Assembly: GCA_001939145.1 (NCBI GenBank)
Contig: LSRX01000296.1
Location: 368,247-432,246 of the forward strand
Direction: 5' to 3'
Source: Symbiodinium microadriaticum
Taxonomy: Eukaryota > Sar > Dinophyceae > Suessiales > Symbiodiniaceae
DNA length: 64,000 nt
Program-made: the position numbers and the translations under genes
Shown here: positions 49,277 through 59,015 of the stretch, piece by piece
How the letters are laid out: every line of letters starts with the position of its first letter
Numbering within the stretch: position 1 is the first letter of the stretch
Notes under the pieces: model-generated
What the model was told of the DNA's origin: nothing
Seen by the model: only the letters and a program-made list of their open reading frames with translations
Databases searched by the model: none

Positions 49277-49891
49277 TCACTGCAGAGTCTTGATAGCTCC
49301 TCGAACAATCGCATCAGCGAGTTTCGACGTGTAAAAACCTGTTTCAGTCCACCCAACCTGCATGAAACTCGCATGCTTAGCACACTTGCAAGTAGCAAAA
49401 CACCTCAGGGCAAACACAAAGCTTTCGGAGGTCGAAGTAAAACCTAAGACTTTGCCTATAGGCTCACCCCCTTTCGCACAAAGACCTGTCATGCACAGCT
49501 TCACTGGCACATCATACTTGTGACCCGCCTGCTTCAGCACCTTCTTGCACAGATCATGATGCCAAATCTCATTGTTCCAGGGCAGCTCAAAGCTTGAGTG
49601 CTTCCCAAGCTTCAGGTACTTCAACACGCAAGGAAACACCTCAAACCACTCCAACTCAACTATCGACGTGCTTCCACCAGAAAGATGACGCAACGGTGAT
49701 CCTGAAGAGCACGGCGTCGACACATGCACAAACACATGATCATGCGCAAAATTCAGAAGATAGCGGCGCACTTCCTGGAACACGCGCTCGCTCTGCATGT
49801 TCTCAGTTACACCAACATAACTCATCCCAAATTTGCGACATGCCAACTGAATGTTTGACTGCTTGCGGCAACACACCTCAACAATCACACG
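49277..49891 (-). other. C-terminal extension of pol, possible methyltransferase-like domain
   Basis: Residues about 1780-1983 of the polyprotein lie beyond the usual copia end, after the SDLLTK motif of RNase H. A segment near 1781-1810 (VIVEVCC, then KFGMSYVGVTENM) resembles the nucleotide-cofactor strand and loop of class I methyltransferases. HVSTPCSSGSPL (1835-1846) resembles the Pro-Cys loop of cytosine-5 methyltransferases. The rest is Cys/His-rich (CKCAKHASF). Retrotransposon capture of cytosine methyltransferases is known in Symbiodinium, but this domain is shorter and the match is by eye only. It may instead be a separate unnamed domain. Confidence 0.45.
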
Positions 49892-52800
49892 CTGTTTGCA
49901 GGAGTCAACCAAGCTCGACAAAGGTCCAGTCAATGTTTCGAAACCCAAAGACTCACGGTGAATCCCAAAAGCTGCGCTTCCCAAGCACTTTGTCAACAAG
50001 TCACTTGGATTCTCAACGCCTTTGCGAAACGCCAAGATCAACTGACCATCTGCAACTCTCGCCTTCAACCATTCAACACGGATTTCCAAGTGTCGACTCC
50101 TCTTAGGAGTATCCATGTTTCTCAGCAACTTCAACGACGACTCAGAATCCGAGAACAAAACTCCTGGGATCTCTTGGGTTTCTTCCTCATTGAAGGATCG
50201 ATAAACCCGAGCGAGAAACTTACCCAAGCTCGTCATCTCCTGAGCAACCGACTGCAGGGCAAACAACTCACTTTCCATGCTCGACAATGACACCAGCTGC
50301 TGATGACGACACAATGTCTTCACAACAAATCCATCCACAGCAAGAACACCGCCACTTATCCCTCGCCTCTTTGTGGTCCTCAAAGGCGCATGCGAAGCAT
50401 CCGAAAAGCAAACCAAATGCCTCCTATCAGGAAAGTACTTAGACTGCAACAAAACCTGACTTGAAGCTGGCAACCTCACGATAACTCCCATGTCATTCTG
50501 AAGATACCTCAAAAGGGATCTCAAGCCTTGCTCTGTGTGGTTGGTTGGTGTAGCTTGTTGAGTAGCTAGAATAGACACATAAGCCCGCAAGTCCTGACGA
50601 GTTTGCGTCATCCAAGCCACTTTGCCTAAAGCAGATCTGAACCTTGAATAGGCCTCTGGTGACAAAGGCAAACCACCCTCCTTTTCAACATGAACCGACA
50701 CATCTGGGGGACTTACAGAGCCTTTTCCCGAAAGCCCATAGGCCTTGAAGGTCTCATCTAAGTAGTCCTCTGGCAAAGACACTGTGATCGAAGACTCCCC
50801 CTTTCTCCGAGAGACAACCCTGCCTATAAAGCGCAAAGAGCCACCCCCGTCTTGAGAAGATCTGATCAAACCTGTCCTCTTCAGTTCAACCCTTTTCTCA
50901 ATCACCCCAAAAATGCGATCCACATCCTCTTCTGAAGGTGCAATGCACAGAAAATCGTCCACATAGACCAGCAACAAACAGGGACCTGACTCAAGCATCC
51001 CTGAAAAGAGACACGGTTCCAAACTGCAGCTCTGAAGACCCAAAACCTTCACGGTTTCCTCAACAAAGCAAATCCACTCTTGAGATGCCTTTCGAAGACC
51101 ATTGAGTGCTTTACCCAAGTGAAGATACAACGGATCCCCTGACACAGTAGACACCGAAAGCGGAAACTTCATCACTACATCTCTCTTCCTCAAAGGTGTA
51201 GCCATGAATGCATGTGAAACGTCAGCACCTGCAACAACGCTGTTCCTGCAACCCGCAATCCCAAGAACCGTGAACAAAGCATCAGCACTAGGAGTAGGAC
51301 TTGAGATGCCCAAAGTTCTTGCAGAATCTGAGTTCTTCCCTGCAATGTCCTTGATGACGATTCTAGCACGCACTGTGCTTGGAGTCTTTTGTGTCGTAAC
51401 CCAACGGCTAGGAATGACCCTCAACGTGCCAGGAAACCTCTTCTCAAGATTCCGAAGCTCATCAACAGTCAACAGATCCCCCGTCTCCATCTGACTCAAG
51501 TTGTTCACCTCCTTGACCATGCCTTCCATGACCTGATCCCCGGAAAGTTCTCCCAAAGTGGAGTCGTCGATAGCAGACTTGGGCTTCCAAAGTCTCAAGT
51601 GCGACCTTTTCCCAAACGGCATAACAACGCTCGTAGCATTCGGGGCAAACTGAACCGAATCCAAAAGCCCTGAAAGCAAAGGAACGTGACTGGTAACCTG
51701 AAACGCCTGTTCCACAAAACTCGAAAGAGGCATGTGAATATCGTTCCCTGTTTCACAGTTATGAAAAGAAACCATACAAGAAGCAACCCCTTCTTGACCA
51801 AGCTTCATCTCACGCTCCAACTCCTCCACTGGGACTTCAGAGGAGCGCTTCAGATTGCTTGTGCGCAAATCGATTCCAGCTGCCTCCGAATCACTTCCGA
51901 ACTCAGTCGGATCAATCATCGGCATTTCCTCATCATCAATCCCAGCAGAGCCCTCAGACACTGGAGCCGAAGCTTCCGCAGGAGTGTCAGGCAGAGGCGC
52001 CTGTTGAACTGCTCTGTCATCACTGGGCTCAACAGCAGAAGCAGAAGAAAACCGAACACCAAGATGTTGATTTCTGCGCTTGCAATCAGCATTGTGTCTG
52101 ATCCCTGGAGCAACCATGCCACTTTCGCACGCAGGACAACCACGAGTGAAGATTCTCCCAACTGGGGCCTCAGAAGGTAGCGCATTCTCACTCACACGTT
52201 CCGTCGGAATCTCGGGAGAAGCTTCATCCTCGGCCAGTTCGGAGAGTGCCTCACGCATGGCCTCTGCATTCGAAGCCACAGGTCCCTCCGAAGCAACAGG
52301 CACCTCTGACGCAACAGGCACTTCAACATCCATGCTGTCATCTGCTGCAACTTGTGAGCGCAACCAAGCTTCATATCTCAAACAACAAGCCCTGCCATGA
52401 GATGCACCCTTCCTAGACCCAAACTGAGCCATGTTGGAACAAGCCCTGCACCCCTCAGAAAACCCGTACCTCTCAAAAAACTCTTTTGGTGGCCCCGAAA
52501 CAGGGCACGTCAAAGAAGCACCTTGGTCACTCGGAAGAAACCTGGGCACAACGGGGTGGTCTGGCCTTTCAGGACCCAACTCACCACGCCGACGCAGCAC
52601 TTCAAACATGCCGGACTCAAAAACAAGCTCAATCGGAAACACAAGCTTGATCGACTTGGCAACAAAGACCTTTGGCGTCAACACCTGGCCCACACGCACA
52701 TACGCGAAGACCAAGCTCCCAAGCGAACCAAACTGCGGATGCAAAAATGCAGCCGACTCAAAGCGAGACATGTTTGGACACAAAGCCTTCACGGAGTCAG

Positions 52801-55228
52801 GAACCTCAGCAAGCACCTTGGACCCAAACAAAGCAAAGCTGGTAGCGGGCAACTTTCGACCAACAGCAACCTCCTTAGGAGAACGCTCACCGCCAAAAGC
52901 TCTGCCATTGCAATTCACACTCATGCAAGTGTAAGTGAGAGCAAGCTGCAACAAATCCTTTCGAAAAGACAACACGCAACCAAGCGACTGAAAATCGCTT
53001 TGCAAAGTGGCCAGTCCTTCCTTAAGAACTCGAACCGTCCTCTCTGCACCTCCAAGCTGTTCATGTGCCTGCGGTGCTGCTTTGCGCACCATAAATGCAT
53101 ATTTCTCAGAAGCGCCAACAACAAACGACTTCACAGCTTCTTCGGAGTCAGTCAAAAGCACAACACTTGCTGTCGATGAAGACAGCCCGAACTCAGCAAG
53201 CCACTTCAGGAGAAGACCCCTGTCTTTTGCAATGTTCTCTGTCATCACCACAGCTCCAATGGATGAAGAGAAAGCTTCACGGAGAACAAGAACCTTGATT
53301 GAAGTACCAGTCTGCTGCTCAGCAACACTGATCATCTCACTTGAAGCATCAAGAAACATAAAATCTGCAACAATCTCAGTTTCAAGACCTCGCTCAGCCT
53401 TTCGCCTGTGCTGTGTAACACCTCTGGACTTCAAGCAATGCTCACAATCAGGATGAAAGGGAACGTGACCCTTTGCTCGGTGAGCTTCTAGATCTTCCTT
53501 GGTTCTCTGCGAAACAGCTGCAACATGCCCTTCAGAGGCCATTGGGCCCGACTCTGTTGATTCATCAGGCATCAAAAGATCACCATCGGAATGCGGAAGA
53601 ACCCGAATCCAAGGCGTATCACACCACATACAAGTGTCAATCATATCAACACCCGACTTCACATGACACGCCGCAACACCTTCATCCAACACAACACGCC
53701 AACCATGCTTACCCAAAGTTCGCGTGGAAAGAATGTTGTATGGAGTGTCTCCAACCATCACAGGAATCTTGCAAACAGCATTTCTGATGGTTCCAGCAGA
53801 ATCCTTAGTGCGAATCTTCAAGACGACATGGCAACGACCTGCAAAAGGCACAGGCGTACCATTCGCAGCCATAAACGTAGACCCACACGCAGTCAACTCA
53901 TCATGCGGAAGAGTCTTCAAAGTCATCTGGTTGATGACACAACATGACGCACCTGAGTCAAGTAGCCAAAACTCAGCTCCAAGCGACTGCCCCAAGGACT
54001 GCAACAACGGCTGACACAACTGCTCTTGTAGCACAACAGACGCCGACTGGCTGCTCTCAAAAACAGCTTCACAACGCGTATTGGGCTCAGAATTGTCAAG
54101 AACACAAGATAACACAAGAGTAGAGTCTACCTGTGCCTCTTGCTCACCACCTTCTTCAGGTTCATAAAACTCATCAGCGTCTGTATACCACCAAGCACCT
54201 GTCTCCTCATCAAACACTGCAAAAAGCTTGCCTTTCTTTCCTCCTCTTCCTTTGCCTTTTGACGAGAAACTTGACTTGCCACCAGAACCCTTGGTGTCAC
54301 CTTTCCTTTCAGGCTTTGCACTTCCTGAAGACTGAGCGCCCTCGCCCGATTTGCTCTTGGCACAATTCACAGAAATGTGGCCCATCTCTCCACACTTGAA
54401 GCACTTAACCTTTGTCAGGTCTGCCGTGCACTGCTGCACTTGATGCCCCTTCTTGCCACAACGGGTACACTTCACACCGCTCCTAGCATCAGAAGGCTTG
54501 GCACTCATGCCGAAGATCTGGCCATCCATCCCCTCACCTGCCTCAGGCAAACTGCTTTCAGGCAACTCAGACTCGTGAAGGCCAAACAAACCTCTGGTCC
54601 CTTGCAACTCAAGAAACAAACGTTGCTGATGTTCCCAACGCAAGGCTGACGATCTGTATGAGGCATAAGTCTCACCCTGCGAGTGATGTAGAGTGTACGC
54701 TTTCGCGCTTTCTGGCAAAGACCTCATCAAAAGCGTAAGCTGATCACTGTCAGTCAAAGCAAAACCTGCAGCATCACGGGGATCCAGCGTTGACAACAAA
54801 CGCAAAAACCTTGCCACTGCAACTTCAATCTGACGCACCGTATCAGCAACTGGAGCTGACGAGTCTTGCGCTTTAAACGTTCTCGCCATCAACATCGCCC
54901 TAAGACTCATAGCCTCAGCACGACTTCTCAGAGAAAACTCCTTCGCGAGCTGTCTCAACAACTCAAAACCGTTACCCATATATGAAAGAGAGTTTCCAAA
55001 AACATCTCCCTGCATGGCGACCGCAACAATGTCAAGGCCTTCTCCAAAGCTTTGAATCATAAGGGTTATGCGCCCATGATCTGCAAACGCCGCCTTCAGC
55101 ACACTAAACAAACGAACACCTCTCGCTTGTTGACTCTTCGACAACGTGTTCCATGCAATCTGGGTAGGCCATCTCAGCCTGCGCAATCTCCTTACCAAAC
55201 TCAACACTTGCTTGGTTCGCCCATGCAA
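49277..55228 (-). CDS. Copia gag-pol polyprotein, 1983 codons
   Basis: Single open frame. Residues about 31-250: gag-like helical region. Zinc knuckles: CX2CX4HX4C at 254-267 and 276-289. Protease: DSGA at 424-427. Integrase: H583, H588, C595, C598, then catalytic D622, D694, E729. Reverse transcriptase about 1250-1500 with catalytic D1336 and YVDD at 1422-1425. RNase H about 1605-1750 with D1610, E1654, D1694, D1743. Two extra CX2C...HX3C modules lie between integrase and RT (C927/C930/H944/C948 and C1031/C1034/H1045/C1049). About 200 residues follow RNase H (1780-1983, described separately). The annotated start is a TTG directly after an in-frame TAG. Only from about residue 31 (near 55138) does this frame look protein-like, so the true N-terminus probably lies in other frames upstream. 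The product would copy and integrate the element. Confidence 0.96.
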   Translation of the reverse strand: MHGRTKQVLSLVRRLRRLRWPTQIAWNTLSKSQQARGVRLFSVLKAAFADHGRITLMIQSFGEGLDIVAVAMQGDVFGNSLSYMGNGFELLRQLAKEFSLRSRAEAMSLRAMLMARTFKAQDSSAPVADTVRQIEVAVARFLRLLSTLDPRDAAGFALTDSDQLTLLMRSLPESAKAYTLHHSQGETYASYRSSALRWEHQQRLFLELQGTRGLFGLHESELPESSLPEAGEGMDGQIFGMSAKPSDARSGVKCTRCGKKGHQVQQCTADLTKVKCFKCGEMGHISVNCAKSKSGEGAQSSGSAKPERKGDTKGSGGKSSFSSKGKGRGGKKGKLFAVFDEETGAWWYTDADEFYEPEEGGEQEAQVDSTLVLSCVLDNSEPNTRCEAVFESSQSASVVLQEQLCQPLLQSLGQSLGAEFWLLDSGASCCVINQMTLKTLPHDELTACGSTFMAANGTPVPFAGRCHVVLKIRTKDSAGTIRNAVCKIPVMVGDTPYNILSTRTLGKHGWRVVLDEGVAACHVKSGVDMIDTCMWCDTPWIRVLPHSDGDLLMPDESTESGPMASEGHVAAVSQRTKEDLEAHRAKGHVPFHPDCEHCLKSRGVTQHRRKAERGLETEIVADFMFLDASSEMISVAEQQTGTSIKVLVLREAFSSSIGAVVMTENIAKDRGLLLKWLAEFGLSSSTASVVLLTDSEEAVKSFVVGASEKYAFMVRKAAPQAHEQLGGAERTVRVLKEGLATLQSDFQSLGCVLSFRKDLLQLALTYTCMSVNCNGRAFGGERSPKEVAVGRKLPATSFALFGSKVLAEVPDSVKALCPNMSRFESAAFLHPQFGSLGSLVFAYVRVGQVLTPKVFVAKSIKLVFPIELVFESGMFEVLRRRGELGPERPDHPVVPRFLPSDQGASLTCPVSGPPKEFFERYGFSEGCRACSNMAQFGSRKGASHGRACCLRYEAWLRSQVAADDSMDVEVPVASEVPVASEGPVASNAEAMREALSELAEDEASPEIPTERVSENALPSEAPVGRIFTRGCPACESGMVAPGIRHNADCKRRNQHLGVRFSSASAVEPSDDRAVQQAPLPDTPAEASAPVSEGSAGIDDEEMPMIDPTEFGSDSEAAGIDLRTSNLKRSSEVPVEELEREMKLGQEGVASCMVSFHNCETGNDIHMPLSSFVEQAFQVTSHVPLLSGLLDSVQFAPNATSVVMPFGKRSHLRLWKPKSAIDDSTLGELSGDQVMEGMVKEVNNLSQMETGDLLTVDELRNLEKRFPGTLRVIPSRWVTTQKTPSTVRARIVIKDIAGKNSDSARTLGISSPTPSADALFTVLGIAGCRNSVVAGADVSHAFMATPLRKRDVVMKFPLSVSTVSGDPLYLHLGKALNGLRKASQEWICFVEETVKVLGLQSCSLEPCLFSGMLESGPCLLLVYVDDFLCIAPSEEDVDRIFGVIEKRVELKRTGLIRSSQDGGGSLRFIGRVVSRRKGESSITVSLPEDYLDETFKAYGLSGKGSVSPPDVSVHVEKEGGLPLSPEAYSRFRSALGKVAWMTQTRQDLRAYVSILATQQATPTNHTEQGLRSLLRYLQNDMGVIVRLPASSQVLLQSKYFPDRRHLVCFSDASHAPLRTTKRRGISGGVLAVDGFVVKTLCRHQQLVSLSSMESELFALQSVAQEMTSLGKFLARVYRSFNEEETQEIPGVLFSDSESSLKLLRNMDTPKRSRHLEIRVEWLKARVADGQLILAFRKGVENPSDLLTKCLGSAAFGIHRESLGFETLTGPLSSLVDSCKQRVIVEVCCRKQSNIQLACRKFGMSYVGVTENMQSERVFQEVRRYLLNFAHDHVFVHVSTPCSSGSPLRHLSGGSTSIVELEWFEVFPCVLKYLKLGKHSSFELPWNNEIWHHDLCKKVLKQAGHKYDVPVKLCMTGLCAKGGEPIGKVLGFTSTSESFVFALRCFATCKCAKHASFMQVGWTETGFYTSKLADAIVRGAIKTLQ

Positions 55229-55250
55229 CTAGCTCATGAATATAGGTATT

Positions 55251-55943
55251 CTGCCCAACACTTCAGACTCACGCCCCTTTCCACGCTTGGTGATTTGGCG
55301 AAGGAGGTGACCCAAGCCACTTCTCACTGCGACTAAAGACGTCTTTCTCTTCACTGCTTTAGCACTTTCCCCCGTCACACCAGGCAATGCCATGTTACCC
55401 TGTGGTCACAAAGGCTGGCACATTCCTTTCAGGTGGTGACTGACCCAACCTTTCAGGGACAAACTGTCCCGATCCAGCACCCAATCTTTGACTAAGATCT
55501 GCAAACAACGCTCGCAATTCATGAGGACTCATGCGATCAAGCATCTGCCTACTTGCACTCACGTTGTCTCCAAAAACCTGACTGCAACCTTGGTTTGGAA
55601 TCGTCGAAAGTCCTCGCAGGGCCTGCACTGATAAACCTGGTGCTGGCAGCACTTGTGGTCTAATGCCTGCACATGCACTCGCAGCTGATGTCGAAGGTGG
55701 ACATGGCATGCTAACATGAGGCTCTCTAGACCATTCCAGCACGGCCTCATACCTTGCCATGGATCTGTCTGGACTCCTGTAAACCACGGGATCGACCAAC
55801 ACCACTTACACCTCCCACACCTGTTTGCTTCCTTTCCCACTGTCCATCACCAGTTGTATCACACCCATACTCTCTAGCTTCAACAAGACCTGGACTACAC
55901 GCGGCTGTGCCTCAACACTTGGACCTATCGGCATTTGAGACAT
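55251..55943 (-). pseudogene. Gag N-terminal region, split over frames or spliced
   Basis: Protein-like segments lie in sequence but in different minus frames. These are 55943-55809 (starts MSQMPIGPSVEAQ, ends at TAA 55808-55806), the same frame again at 55805-55398 (136 codons, includes RQMLDRMSPHELRALF), and a second frame from ATG 55393 to TAG 55229 (starts MALPGVTGES). A third frame runs 55262-55107 (contains TYIHELVAWANQAS), before the pol frame takes over near 55138. Two readings fit: single-base indels and a stop mutation in this copy, or an intron from GAG|GTGTAAGT (55811) to GGGCAG (55251), which would join the first and third segments in phase. A last one-base shift to the pol frame is needed in either case. 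Confidence 0.6.
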
Positions 55944-55983
55944 AACCTCCTTCTGGTCGGCGGAAAACGGTGTGGGAGCACGT

Positions 55984-55995
55984 GCTCCGCTACCA
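55984..55995 (-). promoter_or_regulatory. Primer-binding site
   Basis: Directly inside the 5' LTR the minus strand reads TGGTAGCGGAGC, complementary to a tRNA 3' end (GCUCCGCUACCA). It resembles the initiator-tRNA-Met site TGGTATCAGAGC used by many copia elements, with three differences. There is no spacer between the LTR and the site. Confidence 0.8.
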
Positions 55996-56190
55996 TGTAA
56001 AAGTTTCGACCCAAATAAACAAGAACCAAACCCTCCGCAGCAAGTCTGCTTCGTTTTCGCTCGCACAACAAAAGATGACAGACTCTTCACTTAAATCGTG
56101 ATTACAAGCCTCAGCTAAGCTCGTAGCTCATCACTGGCTTGCGAAACCTTTCACGTGGCTTCTGGTCTTGAGCCATGCATTTGCACGGCA
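55996..56190 (-). repeat. 5' LTR of the copia element
   Basis: 195 bp, TGTAAAAG to GCACGGCA in plus orientation, matching 47632-47830 with one substitution and 4 indel bases. It contains the element promoter and the start of the transcript, but no individual motif could be assigned with confidence. Confidence 0.95.
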
Positions 56191-56760
56191 ACAAAAAATT
56201 TGAATGAACAGAAATTTTTTCGAAATATTTGTTCGTAGTATTTTCTTTTTGGTAAATGATTAAAATAATAAAAAGAATCGTGAAGGTTTGATTAAAATAA
56301 GATGTTAGGATATTTCAAATTGCTTGATGAATTTATTCTAACATAGTGCGTAATATTAAATTCGTCTGTTTCCAATCGGGAAATTTCGCCGGCTAACATT
56401 TTTTTTTTTTTAAAATTGAAAATAATTGAGTATATGTTCAGGGAAAATTATGGTTGGGAATTTTAGGATTAGTCTTCTTGTCTCGGACTAGGGGTATCGA
56501 GATTCTGATATTGTTCAAAGGTTTCTTTATAGAAGCTTGAACTTGATTTGGAAAGACAAGATATTTTGACTAATTCTAATCGAATGATTTTTCGTTTTAT
56601 TATTTGAAAATTCTTTACAATTTTAACTCGAAGACTTGAAAAGAAACACGCCGAGATGAATCGCTTTTGTCCATCTGTTTGGTTTGGTTTCTAACAGGTT
56701 TGCATGCTACAACGTTTCTACATTTGCGATGTGGTCAGATTGAAGACTCAGTTCTCATGC
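56191..56760. other. AT-rich island directly at the element border
   Basis: About 570 bp that is markedly AT-rich (frequent AAAATAAT, TTTTATTATTTG and a T12 run at about 56399-56411), against GC-balanced DNA on both sides. It begins at the first base beyond the LTR. No open frame of note on either strand. Candidates are a long intron of the putative exon at 56837, an unrelated transposon relic, or organelle-derived DNA. None is supported by a recognisable motif. Confidence 0.7.
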
Positions 56761-56836
56761 GGTTTCGATGTGTGAGTCTCCAAAGCATGTAGTTAGTTCT
56801 TGGTTTTGTTTTGGGTTTCCGTTTTTTTTTGTGTAG

Positions 56837-57048
56837 GTTTCGAGCTTTCGCAGTTGCCTACTTGGATTTTTGCGAGTTTGTTGTTTTCCTGTCTGGAAGG
56901 ACCTCCAGAGTATCAAGTTTGGTTCGTTGTCACAACAGCGTCGACGGTCCCATTTTGGGCCCACATCGTTCAGCAACGACGACAGCCAGGAGACATGAAG
57001 ATCAGAATAGCCTTTTGCATCCAAGCTTTGTTCACCGGCTTGGAATGA
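56837..57048 (+). CDS. Candidate exon of a membrane protein
   Basis: A T-rich tract ending in GTGTAG (56821-56836) is a good 3' splice site. The following frame (from 56839) reads a plausible peptide with two hydrophobic segments (WIFASLLFSCL and VWFVVTTASTVPFWAHIV) and then a basic patch (QQRRQPGDMKIR), to a stop at 57046-57048. A second potential exon lies between an AAGCAG acceptor (ends 57093) and AGGAG|GTAAGA (57119-57120). No family recognised; the exon call rests on splice-like signals and hydrophobic pattern only. Confidence 0.3.
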
Positions 57049-58801
57049 GCTTTCAATCCCTCTTCAGATTTTTGGAGAACAAATCTACCAAGCAGGTTTG
57101 GAAAACTACAGTCCAGGAGGTAAGAATGTGAGAAGTGCCTCCAGCCAGTTTGAACGCCAGCCAACACATGTCATGCAGCGTTGAAGCAGGCTTATGTCGA
57201 CCTCACGATCAGTTCTTGCCTGTTACAGTCTGCACACAGCATACAAATTTTGCAACCGAACTCAGTACCCATGTGCGGGGATTCTTTTAAGGCAGGCGAC
57301 GGGTTTTGACGGACATCCTGCAGCGTCGAACTCCGCCATGCCGTGCCCTGGCGCCCGCCCTGCTTTGGCCGATAGAGCACCACCAAGTATGCCTGAAATA
57401 GCAACCGGACTTGCGCCGAAAGGAACCGTTCATTGTGCCTACATGATTTCGGCAGTAACCGTGGGAGCAAAATGCAACTCCTGTTGAAAACGTCCCACAG
57501 TTTTTGACGGTTTGGCGGGTTCATTAACGAGCCCGAAAAAACCCGTAGAAAATGTGCCGTTGCACAAAGGGCCTCCACAGTTGCTGCAAGGTGCAAGAAC
57601 CAGTGTGTACATGCAGCGAGCTGGAACCACCCTGCTCTTTTTGGCTGCAGTTGAACCAATATGACTGGATGCCACATATAAGTTATCTGACTGCATCTGG
57701 CACCGCTTGTTTGACCCGCCTCCAGATTTCACGGTTCCAAAAGCGAGTCGTGGCGGTACTCCGCCTCCCAAAATGCGGGCCCACAAATGGCTCCGTTTTT
57801 GGAGCCTGTGGAAAGTGTGCCAATACTAAAAGGCCCCAAAAAAGGGTCCGAAATCCGGACCCGATTTTGGCCCCGCTTTTCACACAATTTAGCCCCCTGT
57901 CCAGTGAATTTTCTTAATCCTCAAATTCGCAACAAAACGGTGGAAAACAAGCATCGGGAAAGTTACGACTTCCTGTGCAGATTTTTGAGCTAGCAGGAGC
58001 TGCTGATCAGCGAGCTGGAAACAATAACAAACAACAACAATCGTGCGGTTGTGCAGTACTTAACCAACGTCTAAACAAGATATTCCAGCACTGTGGAGGC
58101 TCTTTGTCCGTGGCAACGTTTTCGAGCAGTTTTCACCCCCAAAAACCGGCCCTGCATTTGGGTGGTTGTTGCCACCTTAAGCCGATCCACATCTCAAACT
58201 TTTCGAAATTGGCAAGCTGTTCCTAAACTTCCAACCGTTAGTCCAAAAAGTCAGAAGATGCACGTAAAAGACAGAATTCAATTTCCTTTCATAGAACATA
58301 GAAGACAAAAAACCAAAGGGCAGTAATTAGAGTCGACACAGACAGAAGCCAGAACACTCTGGAATCGAAGGATGCAAACACACATGTGCACACAATGTGA
58401 AAACTTCGAAACCGAGATTTGCAAACACTTGAGGGCCTGTGCGTTGAAGCCATTTTCTCCTCACTTATTCAACCCCAGTTTCGGGCTCACCAACCTGGAC
58501 GCTGAAGATTGCTGAGGCTGCCAGTGGACATTGTCACAATTCCACACTTGGCAAATTTGGCCAGGAGGAAGTACGAAGCACTTTGCCTTGTAATTCGTCG
58601 CAAGCATTCGCTAGCAGGCGTCTCAATTTTGTGACAGCACCCAGCAGACCTAGCAACTGTTCCCCCTTTTCCCCCTACAGGCAATGTTCTTCCGGAGTGA
58701 TCTTTGGATCCAGCACGGCAGGCCATTCGTTTCTTGACATTGCCTGCAGGGGGAAAGGGGGATTCGTGCAGCAGGGGTCTTGGCATCTGAGAGACCCGAA
58801 T
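57049..58801. other. Intergenic or intronic DNA, no gene recognised
   Basis: A 161-codon minus frame at 57192-57677 and several plus frames overlap without recognisable domains. No repeats of note. Confidence 0.35.
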
Positions 58802-58802
58802 C

Positions 58803-59015
58803 GCAAAACCCCTTTATCCGGTCCGAAATTGGTGGGTTATGGGGCACACCTGGCACCCCGACACCATTGCAAAACCCCTTTGTCAGGACCGAAACTGGTG
58901 GATTCTGGGGTGCACACCGCATCGCAAAACCCCTGTATGCGGTCCGAAACTAATGGGTTTTGAGGCACGCCCCCACACCTCAAAACCATCGCAAAACCCC
59001 TCTATCAGGACCGGA
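58803..59015 (+). repeat. Four-copy repeat of 55-67 bp
   Basis: Units beginning GCAAAACCCCT at 58803, 58869, 58924 and 58991 share YGGWCCGAAA, then TGGTGGRTT and TGGGGYRCAC. The fourth copy is truncated. Unit length varies through indels in the second half. Confidence 0.85.

Larger units (their letters stand above)
47632..56190 (-). mobile_element. Ty1/copia LTR retrotransposon, 8.56 kb, near full length
   Basis: Complete layout on minus: 5' LTR (55996-56190), primer-binding site (55984-55995), leader and gag region, long gag-pol frame (55228-49277), downstream ORF (49136-48492), repeat-bearing 3' untranslated stretch and 3' LTR (47632-47830). Domain order protease, integrase, reverse transcriptase, RNase H is diagnostic of the copia (Pseudoviridae) order. 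The LTR pair differs by one substitution and three small indels (4 bases), so insertion was recent or the pair was gene-converted. No 5-bp target-site duplication was seen: the left flank reads TGGAA and the right flank ACAAA. The long pol frame has no internal stops, which argues for a recently active lineage, but the gag N-terminus is disrupted. Confidence 0.95.

Noticed and set aside
56191..56760. Mitochondrial or plastid DNA insertion
   Set aside because: Composition is suggestive, but no cox, cob, rRNA or minicircle motif was recognised by eye, so it is left as unexplained AT-rich DNA.
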